A stretch of 64,000 nt of DNA from Kineococcus endophyticus (GTDB lineage Bacteria; Actinomycetota; Actinomycetes; Actinomycetales; Kineococcaceae). The translations under genes were made by a program, and so were the position numbers. Under the pieces are notes generated by a model. It was not told the origin of the DNA. It was given only the letters and a program-made list of their open reading frames with translations, and ran no database searches. Each line of letters opens with the position of its first letter. Position 1 is the first letter of the stretch. Location of the stretch: contig NZ_JBFNQN010000015.1 of NCBI RefSeq assembly GCF_040796495.1, positions 1-64,000 of the forward strand, given 5' to 3'. Shown here piece after piece: positions 57,626 through 64,000 of this stretch.

Positions 57626-58801
57626 CTAGGGCGGCGTCACCGTCCTGGGAAGACCGAGCGACCGGAGGAGCTCACCCACCCCGGACGTCCACGGCGGCAG
57701 GTCCTCGGTGGCCAGCACGGTGTTCTCCAGCGTCCCCAGCTGCGGGCAGCTGATGCGCACGACGTCCCCGACGTGGTGCGTGAACCCCTGCCCCGGCTCG
57801 TCCCGGTCCGTCGTCGGGGCGAAGAGGGTGCCCGTGTAGAGGACGAACCCGTCGGGGTACTGGTGGTGCGGCCCCACGGTGGCCGCGACGAGTTCCTCGA
57901 ACGGCCGGCTGATGCGCCGCAACGAGTTCCGGCCGTGCAGGAGGAAACCGTCGGTCCCGCGCACCTCGAGGTCGACGTCGACCTCCCTCAGCGCGTCGAG
58001 GGTGAGGGAGTCGTCGAGGAGGCGGACGAACGGACCCAGTGCGCTGGAGGCGTTCGCGTCCTTGGCCCGGCCGAGCAGCAACGCCGACCGGCCCTCGACG
58101 TCCCGCAGGTTGACGTCGTTGCCCAGCGTCGCCCCGACCACCTCGCCGCGGGAGGTCACGACGAGCACGAGCTCGGGTTCTGGGTTGTTCCACCGCGACC
58201 ACGACGGCACGCCGACCGCCGCCCCGTGCCCGACCGAGGCGAGGACCGGCGCCTTGGTGAACACCTCGGGGTCGGGACCGAGGCCCACCTCGAGGTACTG
58301 CGACCACCAGCCCCGCGCCTGCAGCACGTCCTTGACGCGCGCCGCCTCGGGCGACCCCGGCCGCACGGACGCCAGCGTGCCACCGAGCACGTCCGCCACC
58401 TCGGCCCGCACGGCGGCGGCCCGGGCCGGGTCACCGCCCGCGCGTTCCTCGATGACGCGTTCGGCGAGGCTGTCGGCGAACGTCACGCCGCACGCCTTGA
58501 CGACCTGCAGGTCCACGGGCGCGAGCAGGTGCGCCGACTCCCGGGACCCCACGGTCGCGGCGAGGAGCTCCCGCGTCCACCACCGCGGCTCAGAGGCCAG
58601 GGCGGCCCGCACGACCGCGATCCGGTCGTCCCGTTCGAGCAGTCCCGAGACGGTGGGTGCGAGCGCGGTCAGGTCGTGCACGCCCCAGCCGTCGTCTCCC
58701 GGGGGTTCCGCGGTGTCGAGGGCCACCACGCGGGGGCCACCCGTCGAGGGGTCCTGCACCCGGCCGAGCAGGACAGCCCCCGCCGGCAGCACGTCGTCCA
58801 C
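57626..58801 (-). CDS. Fumarylacetoacetate hydrolase family protein
   Basis: FAH-superfamily protein of 391 residues, with a ~190-residue N-terminal part before the FAH fold. The metal-binding acidic pair is in NNPEPELVLVV, followed by GNDVNLRDVEGRSALLLGRA and KDANASSALGP, and the C-terminal DGFVLYTGTLFAPT. Longer FAH members of this type occur in sugar-acid or keto-acid degradation (AraD1-like), which fits the sugar importer next door, but the reaction is not assignable. GTG 58801 lies 15 bases after the stop of a small cysteine-rich peptide gene and is probably coupled to it. Confidence 0.85.
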   Translation of the reverse strand: MDDVLPAGAVLLGRVQDPSTGGPRVVALDTAEPPGDDGWGVHDLTALAPTVSGLLERDDRIAVVRAALASEPRWWTRELLAATVGSRESAHLLAPVDLQVVKACGVTFADSLAERVIEERAGGDPARAAAVRAEVADVLGGTLASVRPGSPEAARVKDVLQARGWWSQYLEVGLGPDPEVFTKAPVLASVGHGAAVGVPSWSRWNNPEPELVLVVTSRGEVVGATLGNDVNLRDVEGRSALLLGRAKDANASSALGPFVRLLDDSLTLDALREVDVDLEVRGTDGFLLHGRNSLRRISRPFEELVAATVGPHHQYPDGFVLYTGTLFAPTTDRDEPGQGFTHHVGDVVRISCPQLGTLENTVLATEDLPPWTSGVGELLRSLGLPRTVTPP

Positions 58802-58816
58802 GCGTCGGCCCGTCCG

Positions 58817-58918
58817 TCAGTCGGTCTCGGGACCGCAGCAGTAGAAGCAGTCCCCCTCGCACCGTCCTCCGCCGTCCACGACCGCGAGGTCCTCGGTCCG
58901 CTCCACCACGACCGTCAT
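58817..58918 (-). CDS. Cysteine-rich 33-residue peptide
   Basis: A small gene encoding MTVVVERTEDLAVVDGGG then RCEGDCFYCCGPETD and TGA. Four cysteines lie in a C-x3-C-x2-CC pattern, and the N-terminal 18 residues have a leader-like Val/Glu/Asp makeup. The ATG has GGAGG six bases upstream, better than many longer genes here. It is 15 bases from the FAH-family gene and read in the same direction. Small metal-binding protein, cofactor-like maturation peptide or RiPP-type precursor are possible. I do not recognise a family and no maturase is nearby. Confidence 0.65.
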   Translation of the reverse strand: MTVVVERTEDLAVVDGGGRCEGDCFYCCGPETD

Positions 58919-59055
58919 GCCCGTCCTCCGTCACCGCCCGCCCCGGCGACCTGCCGGTGCACCCCTCCACCGTGCCCCCGGACCGCGGTCCGCGGTGCCG
59001 GACGCGCCGCACGTCCCCCACTTCTCCACCGATCGCGTCACCCCGGTCCACAGTC

Positions 59056-59077
59056 GTGAAGACAGGCCCTTCTTCAC
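59056..59077. promoter_or_regulatory. Inverted repeat in the divergent FAH/TPP-enzyme promoter region
   Basis: GTGAAGA (59056-59062) and TCTTCAC (59071-59077) form a perfect 7-base inverted repeat with an eight-base spacer, in the more AT-containing part of the gap between the divergent small-peptide and TPP-enzyme genes. A likely regulator site; no matching regulator can be named. Confidence 0.5.
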
Positions 59078-59153
59078 AGTCGGGCAACAACGGGGGAAAC
59101 ATCCCGAGGTGCGACGGGTGCAGGACCGCGGAGCGCGCCTAGCGTCCCTGGTC

Positions 59154-60836
59154 GTGACCGAACTTCTCCCGGCACCCGCAGCCGCACTCGACACCCCGCC
59201 CGTCCCCGTCCGCAGCGCCGGCCACGCGATCGTCGAGGCCCTTGCGCTGCACGGGGTGCAGCGCACCTACGTCGTCCCGGGCGAGAGCTACCTCGACGTC
59301 CTCGACGGACTCGTCGACTCCGGCATCGAGACGGTCGTGTGCCGCCACGAGGGCGGCGCGGCGTACATGGCCGAGGCCGACGGGAAGATGCACCGCCGTC
59401 CCGGCATCGCCATGGTGACGCGGGGCCCGGGGGCGGCGAACGCGCACGTCGGCCTGCACACGGCCTGGCAGGACTCGACCCCCATGGTCCTGTTCGTCGG
59501 CCTCATCCCGTTCGACCACCGCGACCGCGAGGCGTTCCAGGAGTTCGACGTCAAGGCGTGGTTCGACACCGGCGCCAAGCGCGTCATGGTCCTCGACAAC
59601 GCCGAGCGCGCCTCCGAGATCGTCGCCGAGGCGATGTTCGCGGCGAGCAGCGGTCGCCCCGGCCCCGTCGTCGTGGGTCTGCCCGAGGACGTCCTGCGGC
59701 ACACCGTGCACGGCCCGGCCCACCCGCCGATCCCCGTCGCGACGGGCGGCATGACCGCGCGGGACGTGGACGCGCTGCGGGAGGCCCTGGCCGGGTCCGT
59801 CAAACCCCTCTTCGTGACCGGCGGCAACGACTGGACACCGGAGGCGGCGCAGCAGCTCACGCGGTGGCTGGAGCGGCACCGCATCCCCGCCGCGGCCGAG
59901 TGGCGCACCGAGGGCACGGTCCCGTTCGACTCCCCCAGCTACGTCGGCCCGATCGGCTACGGCCGACCGAAACCCACCTACGACCTCCTCGAGGAGACCG
60001 ATCTGCTGGTCTTCGTCGGGACCGTCCCGGGCGACACCATCACCGACGGGTTCGTCGTGCGGCAGGACTGGTCGAGGAAGAACTTCCTCGTGACGATGGA
60101 CCCCTCCCTCCGCGGCCGCAGCGGTGCCGTGTCCTACCAGATCGTCGCGAAACCCGACGTCTTCGTCCGCGACCTCGCGGGCATCGAGCTCGACGTGCGT
60201 CCCGAGTGGACCGCGTGGACGGAGCGGATGCGGGGGGAGCAGGAGAGGTTCGCGGCGCTCCCCCCGGCCACCCCCACCCCGGGCCCGGCGCGGATGGACA
60301 CGTTCATGGCGAACCTCGTCCCCACGCTGCCGCGCGACGCGGTCGTGACGTTCGGCGCCGGCGAGCACACGAACTGGGCGCACCGGTACTTCCCGACGAT
60401 GGAGTACGCCTCGATGCTCAGCGCCCGCAACGGGTCGATGGGCTACTCGATCCCGTCCGCCGTGGCCGCTTCGCTGGCCCGTCCCGGCCGCCGGGTCGTC
60501 ACCGTCGCGGGCGACGGGGAGTTCCTCATGAACGGCCAGGAACTCGCCACGGCCGCGCAGTACGGCGCGACCCCGCTCGTGGTGGTCGTCGACAACGCCG
60601 AGTACGGGACGATCCGGACCCACCAGGAGCGGCACTACCCGGGGCGGGTCAGCGGCACCCAGCTGAAGAACCCCGACTTCGCCCTCATGGCGCAGGCGTT
60701 CGGGGGGTTCGGGGTCCGCGCCGAGCGGGACGAGGACGTCCCCGGCGCCCTCGCCGCCGCCCTGCGCGCGATCGACGAGGACCACGTGTTCGCCCTCGTC
60801 CACCTCGTCGTCGAGCAGCGGACCCGCGCCTACTGA
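59154..60836 (+). CDS. Thiamine pyrophosphate-dependent enzyme (acetolactate synthase-like)
   Basis: TPP-enzyme of 560 residues with the three-domain layout of acetolactate synthase and related decarboxylases. The N-terminal PYR domain has the activating glutamate in VVCRHEGGAAYMAEADGK and VTRGPGAANAHVGLHTAWQD. The C-terminal PP domain has VVTVAGDGEFLMNGQELATA and VVVVDNAEYGTIRTHQ, the GDG-N TPP/Mg motif. The substrate is unknown. The GTG is preceded by TAGCGT (59140-59145), so it may be leaderless. Divergent from the FAH/small-peptide genes, hence probably part of the same sugar- or keto-acid pathway. The operon thi genes elsewhere supply its cofactor. Confidence 0.9.
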   Translation: MTELLPAPAAALDTPPVPVRSAGHAIVEALALHGVQRTYVVPGESYLDVLDGLVDSGIETVVCRHEGGAAYMAEADGKMHRRPGIAMVTRGPGAANAHVGLHTAWQDSTPMVLFVGLIPFDHRDREAFQEFDVKAWFDTGAKRVMVLDNAERASEIVAEAMFAASSGRPGPVVVGLPEDVLRHTVHGPAHPPIPVATGGMTARDVDALREALAGSVKPLFVTGGNDWTPEAAQQLTRWLERHRIPAAAEWRTEGTVPFDSPSYVGPIGYGRPKPTYDLLEETDLLVFVGTVPGDTITDGFVVRQDWSRKNFLVTMDPSLRGRSGAVSYQIVAKPDVFVRDLAGIELDVRPEWTAWTERMRGEQERFAALPPATPTPGPARMDTFMANLVPTLPRDAVVTFGAGEHTNWAHRYFPTMEYASMLSARNGSMGYSIPSAVAASLARPGRRVVTVAGDGEFLMNGQELATAAQYGATPLVVVVDNAEYGTIRTHQERHYPGRVSGTQLKNPDFALMAQAFGGFGVRAERDEDVPGALAAALRAIDEDHVFALVHLVVEQRTRAY

Positions 60837-60846
60837 CCGGGGCCCC

Positions 60847-60885
60847 GACCGGGTCCGCGCCTCCCCTCCGGGCGCGGACCCGGTC
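60847..60885. terminator. Hairpin between the convergent TPP-enzyme and secreted-protein genes
   Basis: A perfect 14-base stem, GACCGGGTCCGCGC (60847-60860) with its complement at 60872-60885, around an 11-base loop. It lies ten bases past the TPP-enzyme stop and 12 before the opposing stop. Confidence 0.85.
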
Positions 60886-60897
60886 CGGGCCGTGGCC

Positions 60898-61614
60898 TCA
60901 GCCGCGCGGGATCGACAGCGTGAGGGTGTAGCGGCTGCCGGCCGGCGCCTGGACGGAGAGCCGGTAGCCGCCGGTGCTCGGCAGCTGGACGGTGACGTCG
61001 CGCTGCTGCTGCGTCATCGTCGTGTGCAACGGGCTGCCGTCCGGCGCCACCAGCGTCCACGCGCCCTGCGCGCTGGTGTCGGTGAAGTGCACCGTGGCGC
61101 GCTGTCCGGCGCGGGCGTCGAACGTGTAGTCGCGCGACCCGGTGCCCTTGACGGTGGTCGCGGTCCCGCCGACCGGGAACGTGATCTTCGACGACGACGA
61201 CGCCGTGGTGGCGGCCGGGATCGACAGCGAGAGGTCGTAGGTCGCGGCACGGCTCGAGACGACGTCGACGTAGTACGTCCCCGACTCCGGCAGCGTGTAC
61301 GTGAAGTCGCTCTGCCGGGGGCTGTGGGCGTTGTGCACGGAGGGGCCGGTCGGGCCGACGAGGGCCCACGTCATCGCCGAGGTGCTGCGGGACAGGTGGA
61401 ACGTGGCGGTCTGCCCGGCGCGGGCCTGGAACGTGTAGCGGCGGTCCCCGCCGGCGGCGACGTGGCCGCTCACGTGGCTGGAGGTGGCGCCGCGGGCGAA
61501 GTGCAGGGGCGTCGCGGTCGGGATGCTCGGCGAGGCGGCCGACGCGACCCCGGCGCCGGCGACGCCGGCGGCGGTCAGCAGGGCGGCGGCGGTTGCGATC
61601 ATCTTGCCACGCAT
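60898..61614 (-). CDS. Secreted protein with two PPC-like beta-sandwich repeats
   Basis: 238 residues with a signal peptide (residues 1-~26: MRGKMIATAAALLTAAGVAG then ends AGVASA-AS). Two related repeats follow, ~38-133 and ~143-236, each containing Y-T-F-x-A-R-A-G-Q, W-x-L-V-x-P-x-G, LPxxGxYxxxV and YxLxLSIP. They resemble bacterial pre-peptidase C-terminal (PPC) domains. No catalytic domain is attached, so it may be a cell-surface or binding protein. The ATG has a GAGGAG site. It lies 153 bases downstream of the sensor kinase gene on the same strand. Confidence 0.82.
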   Translation of the reverse strand: MRGKMIATAAALLTAAGVAGAGVASAASPSIPTATPLHFARGATSSHVSGHVAAGGDRRYTFQARAGQTATFHLSRSTSAMTWALVGPTGPSVHNAHSPRQSDFTYTLPESGTYYVDVVSSRAATYDLSLSIPAATTASSSSKITFPVGGTATTVKGTGSRDYTFDARAGQRATVHFTDTSAQGAWTLVAPDGSPLHTTMTQQQRDVTVQLPSTGGYRLSVQAPAGSRYTLTLSIPRG

Positions 61615-61767
61615 GGGGTTCTCCTCAGGGAGTGCGTTTCCGGGTCTGTGCTTCCGGTCTTGTCCGCGGCCGCTCCCGCGGCCGCACCTCGAACCTACGG
61701 ACCCGGTGTGGCACCCGGGTGTCGGCGCGGCAACCGTTCCGGGACAGCGTGTGTCGAGATGGACACG

Positions 61768-62757
61768 TCACTCCGGCGGCGCCGCCGGGAGGTGGACCCG
61801 CACCACGGTCCCCTGCCCCTCGCGGCTGTCGGCGGCGACCGTCCCGCCGTGCCGTTCGACCACGGCGCGGACCAGGGGGAGGCCGAGCCCGCTGCCGGCG
61901 ACGGTCCGCGCCGACGGGCTGCGGAACAACTCGTCCCAGACGTGCGGGAGGTCCTCGGCGGGGATCCCCTGCCCCGTGTCGGCCACCTCGACGAGGACGC
62001 CTCCTGCGTCCTCGCGGGCCCGCACCTCGACGTTCCCGCCCTCCGGCGTGTACTTCACGGCGTTGTCGACGAGGTTCACCAGGGCCAGCGCGAGCAGGTC
62101 CCCGTCCCCGTCGACGGCCGGCAGCGGCCAGGGCGCCCGCGGCACGTCGAGGTCGAGACGGCGACCGGCCGCCCGGGGTTGTTCTCCCACCACCTCGACG
62201 GCCTCCTCCAGGAGCGCCGTGAGGTCCACGCGCCGGAACGTGAGGGGGTTCGTCTGGACGTCGGCGATCTTGCGCAGGTCGGCGGTGAGGCGGCTGAGCC
62301 GCAGCACCTGCTCCTCGATGCTGCGCAGGCCCCGGCTGCGCTGGTCCGGGCTCGCGTCCTCGGCCGCGGCGTTCGCCAGCGCCAGGCGGATGGCCGTCAG
62401 CGGGTTCTTCAGCTCGTGGTCGAGCCGGCCCAGCAGGAGCTGCCGGTCCCGCGCGGCCCCTGCCGCGACAGCCGCCACGGCCTCCCGCTCGGCACGCCAC
62501 CGGTTCCGGCGGACCCGGGCGAGGAGGGCCAGCACGACGGCCGCGACGACGGAGACGAGCACCCCCAGGGTGAGCACCCAGTCCTGGGTCTGCGCCCCGA
62601 GGCGCACCTCGACGAACTCGGCACCCCCGCCCAGACGCCCTGCGCGCCAGAGGGTCCAGGCGGCCAAGCCCACCAGCGCCGGCACGACCGCGAGCACGGC
62701 GGCGACGACGGCGCGGGTGCTGCCCGGACGTGCGCGGGGCCCGGTCACGTCGCCCAC
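61768..62757 (-). CDS. Sensor histidine kinase
   Basis: Membrane histidine kinase of 329 residues with two N-terminal helices (~17-36 and ~60-80) and a short extracytoplasmic loop, so probably a small-ligand or envelope sensor. HisKA: LLGRLDHELKNPLTAIRLAL with His114. HATPase_c: N-box ALVNLVDNAVKYT, G1 VADTGQGIPAEDL, F-region and G2 AGSGLGLPLVRAV. GTG 62757 starts one base after the response regulator stop, with AAGG before it; the two are co-translated. Confidence 0.92.
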   Translation of the reverse strand: MGDVTGPRARPGSTRAVVAAVLAVVPALVGLAAWTLWRAGRLGGGAEFVEVRLGAQTQDWVLTLGVLVSVVAAVVLALLARVRRNRWRAEREAVAAVAAGAARDRQLLLGRLDHELKNPLTAIRLALANAAAEDASPDQRSRGLRSIEEQVLRLSRLTADLRKIADVQTNPLTFRRVDLTALLEEAVEVVGEQPRAAGRRLDLDVPRAPWPLPAVDGDGDLLALALVNLVDNAVKYTPEGGNVEVRAREDAGGVLVEVADTGQGIPAEDLPHVWDELFRSPSARTVAGSGLGLPLVRAVVERHGGTVAADSREGQGTVVRVHLPAAPPE

Positions 62758-62758
62758 G

Positions 62759-63466
62759 TCACGCCTTCTCGACCGGACCGGCGAACCGGTACCCCGACCC
62801 CAGCACCGTGGCGATGAGCCGCGGGCTGGCGGAGTCGTCCTCGAGTTCTCGGCGCAGTTCCGCGATCCGGGTGTCGACGGAGCGGGTGCTCGTCTGGAAC
62901 GTCCACCCCCACACCGCCTCCAGCAGGCGTTCTCGGGTCATGACCTCGTCGGGGTGGGTCATGAGGTAGGACAGCAACGCCGTCGCGCGCGGCGTCAGGA
63001 CGACCTCGCGGCCGTCCTTCCACACCCGCTGGGAGACGCGGTCCAGCACGACCGACCCCGACCGCAACCGCTGGAACTGCCCGGGCCCGCCCGTCCGGTC
63101 GCCGTCGCGGCGGCGCAGCACCGCCCGGATGCGGGCCGTGAGTTCCTGGGGGTCGAAGGGTTTGTTGAGGTAGTCGTCCGCCCCCTCCTCCAGCGCCATC
63201 GCGCGCTCGCTGGACTCCCCCACCTGCGTCAGCAGGATGACGGGGGTCGAGGACCCCTCCTGCCGCAGGCGGCGCAGCACCGCCCGGCCGTCCATCCTCG
63301 GCATCATGACGTCGAGGACGACGAGGTCCGGGTCCTGCGCCCGGACGCGGTCGAGGGCCTCCTGGCCGTCGTGGGCGACGACCACGTCGAAACCCGCCCG
63401 CGTCAGCAGCGGCGCGAGGTTGTCGGTGATGGCGCTCTCGTCGTCGGCGAGCAGGATGGTCGGCAC
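62759..63466 (-). CDS. OmpR-family response regulator
   Basis: 235-residue response regulator. The receiver has Asp8-Asp9, phosphoacceptor Asp52 (LVVLDVMMPRMDG), LLTQVGES and Lys in YLNKPFDPQE. The winged-helix domain shows RVWKDGREVVLTPRATALLS, REVLTRERLLEAVWGW-like segments and STRSVDTRIAELRREL. GTG 63466 is chosen as CATCAT lies six bases upstream, consistent with leaderless transcription. First gene of the two-gene operon with the kinase; divergent from the DUF4232 lipoprotein. Confidence 0.92.
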   Translation of the reverse strand: MPTILLADDESAITDNLAPLLTRAGFDVVVAHDGQEALDRVRAQDPDLVVLDVMMPRMDGRAVLRRLRQEGSSTPVILLTQVGESSERAMALEEGADDYLNKPFDPQELTARIRAVLRRRDGDRTGGPGQFQRLRSGSVVLDRVSQRVWKDGREVVLTPRATALLSYLMTHPDEVMTRERLLEAVWGWTFQTSTRSVDTRIAELRRELEDDSASPRLIATVLGSGYRFAGPVEKA

Positions 63467-63592
63467 CCCCCGATGATGCCCGCCCCCCAAGGCCTCCGGC
63501 AGCCCCGGTGCCCCCGCTGTGCCGGAACGGTTGCCGGTGTGTCCGTCCTGTCACAGCCGCCGGTCGCGGCGCCCGCCGTCCGCCGGGGTTCC

Positions 63593-63598
63593 TAGACT
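63593..63598 (+). promoter_or_regulatory. Leaderless -10 element of the lipoprotein gene
   Basis: TAGACT lies six bases before the GTG at 63605, matching the TANNNT-6-start pattern of leaderless actinobacterial genes. No clear -35 is seen. Confidence 0.6.
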
Positions 63599-63604
63599 GG
63601 GTGG

Positions 63605-64000
63605 GTGCGTGCCCCCGTGTCCCGTCCGCTCGTCCTCGCGGTGCTGGCGGTCACGGGAGTGGCCCTCGCGGGGTGCTCGTTCCGCGGCGGGGTCAGCGTC
63701 GGGGCACCGGCGACGACGAGCTCGCGTCCTCCGACCTCGGCCGCCTCCAGCCCCACCACGACGAACCCCACGCCCGCACCGTCGACTCCCACCCCCACCG
63801 CGACGACCCCGGTCCCGACGACCCCGATCCCGACGACGCCCGTCCCGACGACGCCCACCCCCAGCGCGCCACCGACCACGGTCGGCGTCTGCACCTCGGC
63901 CCAGCTCGTCGCGGCGCTCGCCCCGGCCGACGCGCCGGCCGGCAGGGGCGCCGCGCTCCTGACGCTGACGAACACCGGTCGCTCGGCGTGCCACCTCAAG
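63605..64000 (+). CDS. DUF4232-type lipoprotein (cut by the window edge)
   Basis: The 132 visible codons encode a lipoprotein signal peptide with lipobox LAGCS (Cys ~22), a long Pro/Thr/Ser linker of ~65 residues (TPVPTTPIPTTPVPTTPT and similar, from 15-base near-repeats in the DNA), then the start of a DUF4232-like domain, VGVCTSAQLVAALAP and LLTLTNTGRSACHLK, with two cysteines. DUF4232 proteins are anchored actinobacterial surface proteins of unknown function. It is incomplete: the 3' end lies beyond the window. Divergent from the two-component system, which may control it. Confidence 0.85.
   Translation, partial: MRAPVSRPLVLAVLAVTGVALAGCSFRGGVSVGAPATTSSRPPTSAASSPTTTNPTPAPSTPTPTATTPVPTTPIPTTPVPTTPTPSAPPTTVGVCTSAQLVAALAPADAPAGRGAALLTLTNTGRSACHLK

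Noticed and set aside
1-64000. tRNA, rRNA, prophage or plasmid genes.
   Set aside because: I looked for cloverleaf-like segments, CCA-type ends, integrases and phage genes and saw none, though I could not run a covariance search.

Overview
The window is very GC-rich DNA with dense, short-spaced genes, many GTG starts, 4-base GTGA/ATGA overlaps and several apparently leaderless promoters. Together with actinobacterial families (DUF4383, DUF2993/LmeA, DUF4232, 13E12/DUF222-HNH, a small ECF sigma factor with a membrane partner), this points to a high-GC actinobacterium. A Kineococcus-like member of the Kineosporiales is my best guess, but that is inference. No rRNA, tRNA, CRISPR array, prophage or intact insertion sequence was seen.

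Layout. 1-4.5 kb: phosphate uptake (pstC-pstA-pstB on +, facing a PiT transporter and its DUF47 partner on -). 4.5-14.4 kb: a membrane metallophosphoesterase, an SDR, an HxlR/QorB-type redox pair, then a compact + operon of DUF2236, DUF1772, lysophosphatidate acyltransferase, LD-carboxypeptidase and serine hydrolase, and an OsmC protein on -. 14.5-25.1 kb (-): DEAD-box helicase, pta and ackA, and a TPP-riboswitch operon thiM-thiE-thiD-tenA that runs into an acyltransferase/beta-lactamase fusion. 25.2-28.2 kb: DUF4383, an aldo/keto reductase with a KDPG aldolase, and a DUF2993 protein.

28.2-38.4 kb is the most distinctive block. A - strand operon encodes three glycosyltransferases, an ABC exporter and two kinase-fold phosphotransferases. 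Its reading frames overlap almost without gaps, and the last junction carries five 12-bp repeats that each contain an in-frame GTG. Divergent from it is a small secreted acidic protein with a two-component system, under a promoter with 11-bp direct repeats. The layout suggests synthesis and export of a glycosylated product, possibly under envelope-stress control; the product is unknown.

38.4-46.3 kb: thioredoxin, two decayed glyoxalase-fold genes, a RibD-like reductase, an amine/amino-acid permease-Usp-monoamine oxidase operon with a divergent TetR regulator, and an ECF sigma factor with a membrane partner. 46.3-51.7 kb: a 13E12 HNH protein and a beta-ketoadipate-type thiolase/CoA-transferase operon with a divergent LysR regulator. 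51.7-60.8 kb: a galactofuranose-type ABC importer (ytfQRT-yjfF) with a LacI regulator and near-ideal lac-like operators, a fumarylacetoacetate-hydrolase-family enzyme preceded by a previously unmarked 33-residue cysteine-rich peptide gene, and a divergent TPP-dependent enzyme. 60.9-64 kb: a secreted two-repeat protein, a second two-component system and a truncated DUF4232 lipoprotein.
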